Assembly: GCF_900199585.1 (NCBI RefSeq)
Contig: NZ_FZQY01000008.1
Coordinates: 124,001-188,000 of the forward strand
From: Helicobacter sp. 'house sparrow 1'
GTDB lineage: Bacteria; Campylobacterota; Campylobacteria; Campylobacterales; Helicobacteraceae
DNA length: 64,000 nucleotides
Direction of reading: 5' to 3'
How positions within the stretch are numbered: position 1 is the first letter of the stretch; each line of letters begins with the position of its first letter. The notes under the pieces are model-generated. The model saw nothing but the letters and a program-made list of their open reading frames with translations, was not told where the DNA came from and searched no databases. A program made the translations under genes and the position numbers. Below, one piece after another: positions 34,094 through 43,574 of this stretch.

Positions 34094-35770
34094 GTGATAA
34101 AGAATCAAAGTATTGAGTCTTTAAAGCAACAAATTGACATCGTTGATATTATAGGAAGCTATATAGATATCAAAAAAACTGGAAGCAATTATAGTGCGTG
34201 CTGTCCATTTCATAGCGAAAAAACTCCTAGCTTTATGATAAGTCCTGTAAAAAATATTTTTCATTGTTATGGTTGTGGCACAGGTGGGGATGCAATCAAG
34301 TTTGTGATGGAATATGAAAAAATAGATTTTGTCGAGGCGATAGAAAAAATCGCTCATTTTTATAATTTTGAATTAGAGTATGAAACCAGTAATTATAAAA
34401 AAACAAGCTTTCAAACAGAATACAGCTTGCTTGAGAATATCTTAAATTTTTATCATCAGCAACTCTATAAATACCCTAAGATTCTAGATTATCTCAATCA
34501 TAGAGGTATTACTCAAGAAAGCATAAAAAAGTTTAAGATTGGCTATTGTCCTCCTAGCTTTGAAAATATAAAATTTTGCGATACTAATTCTCTAGATAAA
34601 AACAAATTAGTCCAACTAGGAGTGTTGGGACAAGATCAAGGAAGATATTATGCAAGATTTAATGAAAGAATAATGTTTCCTATCCATTCAATTAGTGCAA
34701 AACCTCTGGGTTTTGGTGGAAGAACCCTAAAAGATCAATTAGCAAAGTATATCAATAGTCCTCAAAGTTCAATTTTCAATAAATCAAAATTACTTTATGG
34801 ATATCACCTTGCAAAGGAAAGTATTTTTAGAGAATCTAAAATCATTGTAACAGAAGGATATCTTGATGTAATTATGTTGCATCAAGCTGGATTTAAAAAT
34901 GCTGTTGCAACTCTAGGAACCGCTCTTACTCAAGAACATATTCCACTTTTAAACAAAGGGGATCCAAAAATTATTTTAAGTTATGATGGTGATGAAGCAG
35001 GTATCAAAGCAGCCTATAGAGCATCTCTTTTACTTGCTCAACAAAACAAAGAAGGCGGAGTAGTAATTTTTGATCAAGGAATGGATCCTGCAGATATGGT
35101 GGTAAATAAAAAATTTTTGGAGCTAAAAAACAAACTTGAAACCCCTATTCCTTTTATCGAATTTATTCTAAGGCAGATTGCAAAACAATTTAATCTAAAC
35201 AATCCCATCCAAAAAGAAAAAGCACTTGCAGAATCTCTAAAATTTTTACACACTCTCTCACCCCTATTGCAAGAAGAATATAAAAATCTTATTGCAATAC
35301 TTTTAAAAATTCCTCCAAATCTTGTGATAACAAAATACAAAAAAAACTCTACGCAAAAAAACATCCAACCTACACAACCTGCATTATTTCATCAACAAGA
35401 TTTATTAGAGGAATTAATCATCAAATATATGCTAGAGGATAAAAGCTTATTGGATTTTGCTCTTGATTATATTGATGAGGAAGTTTTCAAAAACCAAAAA
35501 GAAGCTTTTAGAGCATTATTACAACAAGACTTCTCGCATCAAAAGCTAATTGGAATTAGCCTAAATCCTCAATTAATTATTACAGAAGATGGCTTTAAAA
35601 AAGAGTTAATATTGCTTATCCTAAGATACAATTACGCTTTATTAGAGGAGATACAACATAGTGTATTACCTTTTAATGAAAAAAGCTTCAAAATTAGGAA
35701 GATAAAAAATAATATTTTAAAATTAAAAAAGGGAGAATTGATAGCCTATGAAAGCTTTGGCTCTTTTTAG
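34094..35770 (+). CDS. dnaG: DNA primase
   Basis: A 558-residue bacterial primase that lays RNA primers at the replication fork. The zinc-binding domain has C37, H40, C58 and C61 (CPFHSEKTPSF and FHCYGCG); the TOPRIM core shows VTEGYLDVIMLHQAGF and SYDGDEAG; the C-terminal domain that contacts DnaB is poorly conserved, as usual in Helicobacter. The start is GTG at 34094, with AAAGGA six bases upstream. It overlaps the next gene by 23 bases. Confidence 0.96.
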   Translation: MIKNQSIESLKQQIDIVDIIGSYIDIKKTGSNYSACCPFHSEKTPSFMISPVKNIFHCYGCGTGGDAIKFVMEYEKIDFVEAIEKIAHFYNFELEYETSNYKKTSFQTEYSLLENILNFYHQQLYKYPKILDYLNHRGITQESIKKFKIGYCPPSFENIKFCDTNSLDKNKLVQLGVLGQDQGRYYARFNERIMFPIHSISAKPLGFGGRTLKDQLAKYINSPQSSIFNKSKLLYGYHLAKESIFRESKIIVTEGYLDVIMLHQAGFKNAVATLGTALTQEHIPLLNKGDPKIILSYDGDEAGIKAAYRASLLLAQQNKEGGVVIFDQGMDPADMVVNKKFLELKNKLETPIPFIEFILRQIAKQFNLNNPIQKEKALAESLKFLHTLSPLLQEEYKNLIAILLKIPPNLVITKYKKNSTQKNIQPTQPALFHQQDLLEELIIKYMLEDKSLLDFALDYIDEEVFKNQKEAFRALLQQDFSHQKLIGISLNPQLIITEDGFKKELILLILRYNYALLEEIQHSVLPFNEKSFKIRKIKNNILKLKKGELIAYESFGSF

Positions 35771-36797
35771 CGGTGGCTTAGATAGCCTTATTTCAATGAA
35801 ATTGCTTAAAGATCAGGGAATTGAAGTAATTGCTCTGCACTTTAATATTGGCTTTGGTGGTAATTATGATAAAAGAGAGTATCTCTTAAATGCCACAGGA
35901 CAAATAGGAGTAGAACTTGTGATTTGTGATATTAGGCAACAATTTTTTGACAACATACTTTTTACACCAAAATATGGCTATGGTAAATATTTCAACCCCT
36001 GTATTGATTGTCATGCAAATATGTTTGTGCAAGCTTTTTATAAATTATTAGAACTTGAGGCTGATTTTGTAATCAGTGGAGAGGTTTTAGGGCAAAGACC
36101 AAAAAGTCAAAGAAGAGAAGCTCTTGATCAAGTAAAAAAACTTATCAGGGAAGCTGGAAAAGACAAAAGATTTCAACATTTATTGGCACAAGATAGCAAT
36201 GATACAAGCAAGCCTCAAACCCTAGATGAATTAATTTTGCGCCCTATGTGTGCAAAATTACTCCAGCCCAGCTTTATGGAAAGAAATAATTGGGTGGATA
36301 GAGATAAGCTTCTTGATATTTCAGGAAGGGGCAGAAATAGACAATTGCAAATGGCTAAGGACTTTGGATGGAAGTATTATGAAAAGCCAGGTGGGGGTTG
36401 CTTACTCACAAATACGAGTGTTGCAACCAAACTAAAGGATCTAAGCTCACATAGAAAAATGATTCTAGAAGATAGTGCAATGATTAAGGTGGGTAGATAT
36501 ATGATATTGCCAGATAATGCAAGATGCGTGATTGCAAGAAATGAAGAAGAAAATAAAAAATTAGATTCTTCAAACCCATTAATGGATACTATTAGATTAA
36601 TAGATTGTGCTGGTCCTATTGGACTGGTGGAAAAAAGTGCAACTTTGGAAGATAAAATCCTTGCAGGACGCATTACGCTCTCTTATGGGAAAACTTCTTA
36701 TGATCAAGAATATAAGGTTTTAATCGGAGAAAAAGAATATAGTCTTACTCCCTATGAAAGGGAAAAGGCTAGGGAATTTTTACTACTTAAACAATAA
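35748..36797 (+). CDS. PP-loop ATPase with C-terminal NFACT-R-like domain (probable tRNA thiolation)
   Basis: A 349-residue protein. The N-terminal half is an ATP-pyrophosphatase with the PP-loop FSGGLDSL (residues 8-15) and a CxxC pair in NPCIDCHANMF, like MnmA and ThiI tRNA sulfur enzymes. The C-terminal third (about residues 230-345, with KVGRYMILPDNARCVIARNEEENKKL) resembles the NFACT-R/DUF814 RNA-associated domain. A relative follows dnaG in H. pylori. A role in modifying tRNA is likely, but the exact base is unknown. The ATG at 35748 lies inside dnaG, and GGGAG eleven bases upstream supports it. A strong terminator follows. Confidence 0.7.
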   Translation: MKALALFSGGLDSLISMKLLKDQGIEVIALHFNIGFGGNYDKREYLLNATGQIGVELVICDIRQQFFDNILFTPKYGYGKYFNPCIDCHANMFVQAFYKLLELEADFVISGEVLGQRPKSQRREALDQVKKLIREAGKDKRFQHLLAQDSNDTSKPQTLDELILRPMCAKLLQPSFMERNNWVDRDKLLDISGRGRNRQLQMAKDFGWKYYEKPGGGCLLTNTSVATKLKDLSSHRKMILEDSAMIKVGRYMILPDNARCVIARNEEENKKLDSSNPLMDTIRLIDCAGPIGLVEKSATLEDKILAGRITLSYGKTSYDQEYKVLIGEKEYSLTPYEREKAREFLLLKQ

Positions 36798-36800
36798 GCC

Positions 36801-36845
36801 CAATGTTAGTTTCTAAGAAACTAACATTGCCTTTGTTATTTTTGA
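36801..36845. terminator. Strong bidirectional terminator
   Basis: CAATGTTAGTTTC / GAAACTAACATTG forms a perfect 13-base-pair stem with a three-base TAA loop (36801-36829), followed by CCTTTGTTATTTTT. It separates the convergent PP-loop and gmhA genes. Confidence 0.85.
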
Positions 36846-36865
36846 AGATATTTTTTAATTTAAAA

Positions 36866-37429
36866 TTATAAGCTTGCTTGCTCCAAAAGATCACAAAGAG
36901 TATGAATAATAAAAATATGCATTTCTTGAATTCTTGGGGTATCATTGCTTGGAATAATAAGACTATAATCTCCTATGTCTTTCATTTTTCCTCCATCTCT
37001 TCCACTTAAAACGATATTTTTACATTCTAATTCTTTTGCCTTCTGCATTGCAAGCAAAATATTTTTGGAATTTCCACTTGTTGAGATTCCAAACAATACA
37101 TCACCACTTCTACCCAATGCTTCAACCTGTCTTGAAAAAACATAATCATAGCCATAATCATTGCCAATTGCTGTTAATGCAGAAGTATCCGTACTTAATG
37201 CAATTGCACTTAAAGCCTTTCTCTCTCTTTTATAGCGACCTGTTAATTCTGCTGCAAAATGTTGAGAATCTGCTGCACTACCACCATTACCACAAATCAA
37301 AATTTTATTACCATTTTTTATTGTTTCAATCAAACATTCTGCAACTTGCTCAATTTGCAAAGCCATTTTTTTTACTTCTTGAGCTACTTCTAAATGCAGA
37401 TCCAATTCTTTTAAAATAAAATCTTTCAT
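36866..37429 (-). CDS. gmhA: Sedoheptulose 7-phosphate isomerase
   Basis: A 187-residue SIS-domain enzyme. [25 protein letters not shown] is the phosphosugar-binding signature with the catalytic glutamate and histidine neighbourhood. It converts sedoheptulose 7-phosphate to D-glycero-D-manno-heptose 7-phosphate, step one of ADP-heptose synthesis for the LPS inner core. It starts two bases after hldE stops. The pathway intermediate HBP and ADP-heptose also activate host ALPK1, which is known for H. pylori. Confidence 0.96.
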   Translation of the reverse strand: MKDFILKELDLHLEVAQEVKKMALQIEQVAECLIETIKNGNKILICGNGGSAADSQHFAAELTGRYKRERKALSAIALSTDTSALTAIGNDYGYDYVFSRQVEALGRSGDVLFGISTSGNSKNILLAMQKAKELECKNIVLSGRDGGKMKDIGDYSLIIPSNDTPRIQEMHIFIIHTLCDLLEQASL

Positions 37430-37431
37430 TC

Positions 37432-38847
37432 CTATCCTTTAATTTTTTCAATAATCAAGCTTGTAGATTTTCCCTCTACAAAATCAATTAAGATCGTTTG
37501 TCCTGCAAACTCACTACCCACAACCTCTTTATCCTTGTAGTCTGCACCCTTAACTAGGATATCTGGCTGAATTGCTTGAATCAAATTTAAAGGCGTATCT
37601 TCATCAAATAACACTACAAAATCCACACTCTCCAATCCCGCCAACACAAATGCTCTATCATCTTGCGAATTAATAGGCCTCATCTCTCCCTTTAATCTTT
37701 TCACAGAAGCATCTGTATTTAAGCCTACAATCAAAATATCCCCTAATTCTTTGGCTTCTTGAAGATATTGAATATGCCCTCTATGTAAAATATCAAAACA
37801 ACCATTTGTAAAAATAATTTTTTGATTTTGATTTTTTAAAAAATCTAATAGAGCTTCTAAAGTTATGATTTTTTGATTTTGATGAGGGTTTTTTGAATTT
37901 AAAAACAAAAGAATCTCATCCATACTAGCAACAGCACTACCCACTTTACTTACAACAACTGCAGCAGCTGCATTTGCAAATTTACAAGCATTATAAATAT
38001 CTATACTTTGAGCTAGACAAAAAGCCAAACTTGCGATTACTGTGTCTCCTGCTCCTGTTACATCAAAAACTTCTTTAGCAACTGTAGGAATTTTTAAAAT
38101 CTTATCATTTTGATCTAAAATACCAATCCCATCTTCACTCAATGTAATTAAAGAAAATGACAGACTGCAATCCTTTTTCATTTTTTGTGCAGCCAACTCT
38201 AAGCTTTTTGAATCTACAATTTGAATATGCGTAGCCTCTTGAGCCTCTTTTTTATTTGGAGTAAGCAAGGTTGCACCTTTATACTTAGTATAATCCACTC
38301 CCTTTGGGTCACATAAAATAGGAATATTCTCACTTCTTGCTAGACCAATTATTTTTTGTGTAATATCCTTAGTCAAAACTCCTTTATTATAGTCTGAAAG
38401 GATGATTGCACTATATTTATGGATATTCTCCTCTATGCTCTCATAAATCTTTTCTTGCAAATCTTTTATAAGTTCTTGTTTATTTTCTCTATCAACTCTT
38501 AGTATCTGCTGATTTGAAAGTATTACTCTGGTTTTTTGAGTTGTGGGTCGCATAGAATCCACAACAATTTGTTGAATCCCAATCATCAACTCATTGAGCC
38601 TAGATACTAGCCACTCTCCCATAGCATCAGAACCCACTACTCCACATAAATCTACCTTTGCACCCATTGCAACAAGATTATTAGCAACATTGCAAGCCCC
38701 ACCCAAGCGATTACTCTCATTCCTTACATCTACTACCTGAACGGGGGCCTCCGGAGATATTCTTGTGCTCTCACCCCAAATATAATGATCTACCATCAAA
38801 TCACCAACAACCAAAATTGTGGGTTGTTTCTTAGAGAACTTAAACAT
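37432..38847 (-). CDS. hldE: Bifunctional heptose 7-phosphate kinase / heptose 1-phosphate adenylyltransferase
   Basis: A 471-residue fusion. The N-terminal PfkB-type kinase has [23 protein letters not shown] and [14 protein letters not shown] with the catalytic aspartate; the C-terminal nucleotidyltransferase has [20 protein letters not shown] (HxGH). It performs the second and fourth steps of ADP-heptose synthesis. It overlaps hldD by one base. Length and fusion are standard. Confidence 0.96.
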   Translation of the reverse strand: MFKFSKKQPTILVVGDLMVDHYIWGESTRISPEAPVQVVDVRNESNRLGGACNVANNLVAMGAKVDLCGVVGSDAMGEWLVSRLNELMIGIQQIVVDSMRPTTQKTRVILSNQQILRVDRENKQELIKDLQEKIYESIEENIHKYSAIILSDYNKGVLTKDITQKIIGLARSENIPILCDPKGVDYTKYKGATLLTPNKKEAQEATHIQIVDSKSLELAAQKMKKDCSLSFSLITLSEDGIGILDQNDKILKIPTVAKEVFDVTGAGDTVIASLAFCLAQSIDIYNACKFANAAAAVVVSKVGSAVASMDEILLFLNSKNPHQNQKIITLEALLDFLKNQNQKIIFTNGCFDILHRGHIQYLQEAKELGDILIVGLNTDASVKRLKGEMRPINSQDDRAFVLAGLESVDFVVLFDEDTPLNLIQAIQPDILVKGADYKDKEVVGSEFAGQTILIDFVEGKSTSLIIEKIKG

Positions 38848-39830
38848 TATAAACCTTCAAAAATCTTTTTTATCTCTGGAATATAGCTTGCAATCCCATC
38901 CTCTAAACTATACTTTGGCTGATAACCTAAATCTTGGAAAAACTCCTCAATATCTGCTTGTGTATGCATTTGAAAGAATTTATAGGGATTTGGGATATAT
39001 TCCACTTCAAACTCTCCCAAATGATCTTGAAGACAATTAACAATATCATTATAACTTCTTGAAATACCACTCCCTACATTATAAATTCCACCTTTTTTAG
39101 CGCCTGCGGCCAAGATATTTGCCTCTACAACATCCTTAATATAGACAAAATCCCTTCTTTGCTCTCCAAACTCAAATAATCTTACTTTTTTATTCTCAAG
39201 GGCCTGCAATCCAAGTTGCAAAATCATTGAAGCAGTTTTTCCTTTATAAAATTCTCTCTCACCATAAACATTAAAAAATCGTAGTCCCACTATGGGCAGA
39301 TTAGGGTTATTAGTCAAAAGCTTTCTTACACTCATATCCATCATCAACTTTGAAAAACCATACACATTCTCTGGATTCTCTCCTTTTCCAACAACATTTG
39401 GAGCCTTTGTATTCCCATAGGTACCAGCAGAAGAGGCATATACCATCACAGCTTCTTTTTTCAAACACATTTGCAATAAATCCAAAAATGCCAGATGATT
39501 TGTTTGCATTACAAGTTCTTGATCCATTACAGTAGTATCTGAGATTGCTGCATGATGAAACATTACATCAAAATCTATTGCTTCTAAATATTGTCTATCT
39601 TGAGGACAATTAATATCTCCAACAATTACTTCACCTTGAAAACCAATTAGATTCTTAAAATGTCCCAAAGATGTAGGATTGCCACTTGCAAAAGTTTTAT
39701 CATTTCTAAATTTATCAAATACAATCACTCTAGCCTTAGGAAAAAATTCTTGAAAATAAAAAGCCAAACTACTTCCTATAAAACCAGCACCCCCTGTTAT
39801 CACAATTGTCTTATGATTAAAATCTTGCAT
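38847..39830 (-). CDS. hldD: ADP-L-glycero-D-manno-heptose 6-epimerase
   Basis: A 327-residue short-chain dehydrogenase/epimerase. The NAD(P) loop is ITGGAGFIGSSLA (residues 11-23), and the catalytic tyrosine and lysine are in VYGFSKLMMD. It flips the C6 configuration of ADP-D,D-heptose to the L,D form used by heptosyltransferases. It overlaps gmhB by one base. Family assignment and operon context agree. Confidence 0.95.
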   Translation of the reverse strand: MQDFNHKTIVITGGAGFIGSSLAFYFQEFFPKARVIVFDKFRNDKTFASGNPTSLGHFKNLIGFQGEVIVGDINCPQDRQYLEAIDFDVMFHHAAISDTTVMDQELVMQTNHLAFLDLLQMCLKKEAVMVYASSAGTYGNTKAPNVVGKGENPENVYGFSKLMMDMSVRKLLTNNPNLPIVGLRFFNVYGEREFYKGKTASMILQLGLQALENKKVRLFEFGEQRRDFVYIKDVVEANILAAGAKKGGIYNVGSGISRSYNDIVNCLQDHLGEFEVEYIPNPYKFFQMHTQADIEEFFQDLGYQPKYSLEDGIASYIPEIKKIFEGL

Positions 39831-40369
39831 TATTTTATTATCTCCTTTTGCAACAAATTTAGAATCTCTTTTACAGAGTTTACCTGATATAGATCTTGCA
39901 TAGGCACTTCAGGATTATTTTCTAATTGGTTTTTAATTAAGATTTTATACTTAATTCCAGCATTTTGTGCTGCTTCCACATCACTTACCTTATCTCCAAT
40001 CAAAATACTTTGTGCAAGATTAATCTTAAAATCAGAGATCGCTTTTTGAAGCATTCCAGGCTTTGGCTTTCTACAAAGACAATCTTCATCAGAGCGATGG
40101 GGACAAAAATAAATATCATCAAAACCAAACCCCAATCTCTTTTTTAGCTCATTTTGCATGTATTTTGATAATATCTTAAAATCATCAAGAGTATAATACC
40201 CCATCCCTATACCTGATTGATTTGTCACTAGCAACAAGAGATATCCCTTTGCTTTGCAAAATTCTAAGAGTTCAAATATCCCATCACAAAAAATAAAATC
40301 TTCTTGTCGATAAACATATCCAAAATCCCTATTAATCACTCCATCTCTATCAAAGAATACTGCTTTCAT
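39830..40369 (-). CDS. gmhB: D-glycero-D-manno-heptose 1,7-bisphosphate phosphatase
   Basis: A 179-residue HAD phosphatase. The nucleophile motif is FFDRDGVINRD, and the zinc-binding loop CPHRSDEDCLCRKPKPGM identifies GmhB. It removes the C7 phosphate before adenylylation by HldE. First gene of the four-gene heptose operon, which is complete and translationally coupled. The TauE/SafE gene lies 30 bp upstream on the same strand. Confidence 0.95.
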   Translation of the reverse strand: MKAVFFDRDGVINRDFGYVYRQEDFIFCDGIFELLEFCKAKGYLLLLVTNQSGIGMGYYTLDDFKILSKYMQNELKKRLGFGFDDIYFCPHRSDEDCLCRKPKPGMLQKAISDFKINLAQSILIGDKVSDVEAAQNAGIKYKILIKNQLENNPEVPMQDLYQVNSVKEILNLLQKEIIK

Positions 40370-40399
40370 TATCTCTCCTAAATAACCTATTCCTACTTA

Positions 40400-41170
40400 T
40401 CAATGAGATTTTATATTATTATGTTTACAATTTTGACATCCTTGATGTTCTCCACCACAATGATGACTTTGCATATTTTGATGATGCTGATGCGATGGAT
40501 TTTGCAATTTAGTAATTCCCTGATAAATATTAAATCCTCCAAGGCCTACCATACCAATAAAACTTAGAGCTAAAAAGATTTTACGAAAGGCTGATGTTAT
40601 ACCAATCCCTAAAATAAAACCAAAAATAAACATAGGAATTAAAGTAGCAATTCCAAAAACACCCATTATTAAGATTCCATCCAAAACACTTTTGCTCATC
40701 AAAGCAATACCAGCAAAATAATACACCATTCCACAAGGTAAAAAACCATTTAAAACCCCAAGAGCATAAAAACTAAGTATGCTATCAGACCTAAGGGCAT
40801 TAAAGGCTCTTTTATAAAATGAAGAATTAGAAACATTGGGTTCAATTTTTGTAATTATCTTTGGAAAAAAGACATAACAAAATGCAAATAACACAAGAAA
40901 GGTCCCAAGAAAAATTAAAAACCATCCACTCAATTTAGCATTAAGATTGATACTATATCCTATGATTCCACAAAATAAACCAATTAAAACATAGCTTGTA
41001 ATACGCCCTAGATTATAAAGACAATGTCTTACTCCCAAAGATAAAAATTTTGTATTTGAAGATGTTTTTAAGGGCATAATAGCAGTTAAAATCCCTCCAC
41101 ACATTCCTATACAATGAGCAAAAGACATTGATAAAGCAACAAAAAAAATACTTAATAATTCCTGCATCAC
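40400..41170 (-). CDS. TauE/SafE-like (COG2836) membrane protein with His/Cys-rich tail
   Basis: A 256-residue inner-membrane protein with about six helices. Helix one carries AHCIGMCGG and helix four GFLPCGMVYY, the cysteine-proline-cysteine-like features of the COG2836 group related to DsbD/CcdA and UreH-type transporters. The last 33 residues hold eight histidines and three cysteines (SHQHHQ, SHHCGGEHQGCQNC), a likely metal-binding tail. Such proteins have been linked to copper delivery for cbb3 oxidase or to metal export. It overlaps the small secreted-protein gene upstream (GTG start at 41170, or the ATG next to it). Transported species is unknown. Confidence 0.7.
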   Translation of the reverse strand: MMQELLSIFFVALSMSFAHCIGMCGGILTAIMPLKTSSNTKFLSLGVRHCLYNLGRITSYVLIGLFCGIIGYSINLNAKLSGWFLIFLGTFLVLFAFCYVFFPKIITKIEPNVSNSSFYKRAFNALRSDSILSFYALGVLNGFLPCGMVYYFAGIALMSKSVLDGILIMGVFGIATLIPMFIFGFILGIGITSAFRKIFLALSFIGMVGLGGFNIYQGITKLQNPSHQHHQNMQSHHCGGEHQGCQNCKHNNIKSH

Positions 41171-41490
41171 ATTCCACCTGTATCAAGAGATTTTTGCATC
41201 ATCTCTTGTGCTTTTTTTATACTTTCTAATTGAATATCCCTATCCTTATTATTATTATTATTATTTTTTGTCTCCAATTGAGGAATAGTATTTTGCAATT
41301 CCTCAATAGATGCAACTCCTTTTGGCATTTTTACAAACACATTTTGATAATTTTTATTACCCATTTTATGCTTCACATAAACTTCACCAGTAACCGTATT
41401 ATACAAATATGTATCCTCTTTATCCGCAAACATCTGCCATTGCGAAAAAGCACCCGTAACCACCAAAAACAATACACAAAGATATTTCAT
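41167..41490 (-). CDS. Small predicted secreted protein, unknown function
   Basis: A 107-residue protein with a signal peptide (MKYLCVLFLVVTGAFS) and a mature part containing WQMFADKEDTYLYNTVTGEVYVKHK, reminiscent of short periplasmic proteins with a W-F-x-x-D-T-x-T-G-E repeat. A run of six AAT codons encodes polyasparagine (41246-41263). It overlaps the TauE/SafE gene by four bases, so the two are probably made together, perhaps as a metal-handling pair. I do not recognise a named family. Confidence 0.6.
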   Translation of the reverse strand: MKYLCVLFLVVTGAFSQWQMFADKEDTYLYNTVTGEVYVKHKMGNKNYQNVFVKMPKGVASIEELQNTIPQLETKNNNNNNKDRDIQLESIKKAQEMMQKSLDTGGM

Positions 41491-41906
41491 AACTTTCCTT
41501 ATTTTTATCAGACAATTTTTTTCTTTTTCTCTCCAAAATAATACTTTTTATTTAAAAAGAAAAATACACTAATTCTCACAATAATTACACCAATTTCTAA
41601 GATATTTTATTGCATCACACTCCCCATTTCTAGAATATTCACAACTGCACCAACCACTTCATAACAAAAAAAGGATTAAAACAATCATCTTAATTGCATC
41701 CATATACTATAAGCTCTTAAAAAGTCTTTTTTATTACAGCCTTAATCCAAATCCCTACCATATGTCATTTAAAAATTTAAATCAGATAAGAAATCTTATT
41801 TAACAAACAAGGACTAATTAGTCCCTTAATTAGCAAACATAAATTTTTATTCTAAATATAAAAAACCTCAAGCGCCCTTAAATACCCTCCTTTGGTGATG
41901 CAATCT
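41491..41906. other. 416-bp intergenic region with palindromes
   Basis: No convincing gene. A 14-base perfect palindrome GGACTAATTAGTCC lies at 41811-41824, and a weaker repeat ATAAGA-AA-TCTTAT at 41786-41799. On the reverse strand an isolated AAAGGAGG stands at 41888-41895, but no open frame of useful length follows it. The region could hold a small RNA or be a gene graveyard. Confidence 0.5.
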
Positions 41907-42551
41907 TCATCGAACAATCCCTTGATTCATAAGCTCTAAAGCTTTCTCCATTCCTCTAAAAACTAACATTTCATCATAAATACTATTATCAAAAAACTTT
42001 GAAATAAACTTACCATCTCCCCCGGTAAAAAATATTTTTTTGCTCTTTGCCATAGAATCAATGAGTGCTTTTAATCCTCTAAAAACTCCAAAACTAACTG
42101 CATCCTGTGTATTTTGGGGTAAATCTCTTAGATTAATAGAAAAATTAAAATTTTTTCCTAAAATGGGTGAAATCTCTTCGAAAGCTTTTAAATATGAAAA
42201 TAACCCCGGAAGGATACAACCCCCTAGATGCATCCCCTCCTGCATTACATCAATTGTGATTGCACTACCAGCATCTACAATTACACCATCAGATATACCC
42301 AAGCAAGCTGCCTTCCTATCAACCCCCATACCTGCATATAATGTATCAATTTGAACAAATCTCTCTATATTCCTTGCACTGCGATCTAAACTTAGGAGCT
42401 TTTCCTCATGTTTTTTACAAACACTAATATAATAAATTTGAGAATTTAAAAGCTTCTTATCAAGCTTTTGAGGCAAAACTTTCCAAATACTTCTTCTATC
42501 ATAAAAATGAAAGTATGTATTTCCAATATCACAAAGTATCATTTGTTCCAA
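41907..42551 (-). CDS. coaX: Type III pantothenate kinase
   Basis: A 214-residue ASKHA-fold kinase. ATP phosphate-binding motif CDIGNTYFHFYD, the GMGVDR motif and DAGSAITIDVM plus GGCILPGL are the CoaX signatures. It phosphorylates pantothenate, the first step of CoA synthesis, in bacteria that lack CoaA. Its ATG lies 13 bases inside the preceding lipoprotein gene. H. pylori has the same enzyme in the same neighbourhood. Confidence 0.93.
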   Translation of the reverse strand: MEQMILCDIGNTYFHFYDRRSIWKVLPQKLDKKLLNSQIYYISVCKKHEEKLLSLDRSARNIERFVQIDTLYAGMGVDRKAACLGISDGVIVDAGSAITIDVMQEGMHLGGCILPGLFSYLKAFEEISPILGKNFNFSINLRDLPQNTQDAVSFGVFRGLKALIDSMAKSKKIFFTGGDGKFISKFFDNSIYDEMLVFRGMEKALELMNQGIVR

Positions 42552-43570
42552 TCTTTTGAAAAATCCAAGAAATACTTATCATAATAGATTCTCTTATCAT
42601 CATAAAACACGATACCATTTCCAAGCACTTTGCCTAAGATATTTTGTAAATAATAAACATCATAAGAAAAATCTTTTAAATCTACTTTAATTAAATATCC
42701 CTGTCTTTCCATTGTAAAAAGATTATCTTGATTGATAACAATAGCACTTAATGATGCAAAGGGTAACTCTATCTCATTTAAAACCCTCAAAGTAGAATCT
42801 AGCTCTATAATTTTTCCCTCAAGTGTTAAAACATAATAATTTCCCTTATAAAACTTCACATCATTGACATTAGCCTCATAGGAAAATGTCTTTCCATCAA
42901 CTAATGTCATAATCTTTTTTGGAGTTGCTGCTAGTATTTTAGAATCCTCAGCCTCTAAAAAAATTACATTGCTAAAAAACTGTTCAGAATTAACAATCAC
43001 AACTCTTTGGACTTTTAGATCTCTTAAAGAAACTACTACAAGCTGTCCATCAAGCGTAGGGAACACGACATTTGTATCTAAAAATACTGGTTTTGCAATT
43101 AAAGAATTTACTGCAATGATAGATGAGCCTCTATCACTAAAAACAATGCTTTTTTTTGTAATATCAATAACTCCATAAGAATTATCATTTAAAACAAAAG
43201 CTAAAAAATTATCTTTAATATTTCCTGCAACTAAGCAGGTAGAAACTCCAAATTCTGTAGATTCTTGTGTGGTTTTATTGATGATTTCAATGTGCTGACA
43301 ATCTTTAGCAAGAATATAATATTCTTGTGTTTCTTGGATGATCTTAGATTCTTTTTTAAGTTTTAAAAGTGTCTTTCCACTTTGTGTAATCGCCTCTCCA
43401 TTTTTAAGCATAGCGCTATTACGGCTTGTCCAACTTAACTCACTTGTTAAAAAGTGGTTAAAGGTGACAGACCCACTTACCTGTTTTGGTTCAAAATCTT
43501 TTCTTTGACTGCATCCATTAAAATAAAAAAAAATAGCTAACCCAAGAGCAAGGATACGATAAATTCTCAT
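42539..43570 (-). CDS. Beta-propeller lipoprotein, BamB-like
   Basis: A 343-residue predicted lipoprotein: MRIYRILALGLAIFFYFNGC ends in a lipobox-type cysteine at residue 20. The rest is all-beta, with repeated blades such as KPVFLDTNVVFPTLDGQLVVVSLRDLKVQRV and GNYYVLTLEGKIIELDSTLRVLNEIELP, resembling the V-x-x-x-T-x-D-G-x-x-x-A-L-D blades of PQQ-type propellers and BamB. The gene upstream is YfgM-like, as in the yfgM-bamB pair of E. coli. I prefer the ATG at 43570, with GAAGG eight bases upstream and a good signal peptide, to the ATG at 43585. Function in outer-membrane assembly is inference. Confidence 0.6.
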   Translation of the reverse strand: MRIYRILALGLAIFFYFNGCSQRKDFEPKQVSGSVTFNHFLTSELSWTSRNSAMLKNGEAITQSGKTLLKLKKESKIIQETQEYYILAKDCQHIEIINKTTQESTEFGVSTCLVAGNIKDNFLAFVLNDNSYGVIDITKKSIVFSDRGSSIIAVNSLIAKPVFLDTNVVFPTLDGQLVVVSLRDLKVQRVVIVNSEQFFSNVIFLEAEDSKILAATPKKIMTLVDGKTFSYEANVNDVKFYKGNYYVLTLEGKIIELDSTLRVLNEIELPFASLSAIVINQDNLFTMERQGYLIKVDLKDFSYDVYYLQNILGKVLGNGIVFYDDKRIYYDKYFLDFSKDWNK

Positions 43571-43574
43571 TTCC

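Noticed and set aside
37036-37419. 127-codon plus-strand frame over gmhA
   Set aside because: Antisense shadow of the conserved gmhA frame with no family resemblance.
41246-41263. (TTA)6 microsatellite as a phase-variation switch
   Set aside because: It is a trinucleotide repeat inside a gene, so changes in copy number only alter the number of asparagines and do not shift the frame.
41230-41541. Plus-strand 103-codon frame opposite the small secreted-protein gene
   Set aside because: Composition is that of antisense AT-rich DNA (poly-I, poly-F); the reverse-strand gene has a proper signal peptide and coupling.
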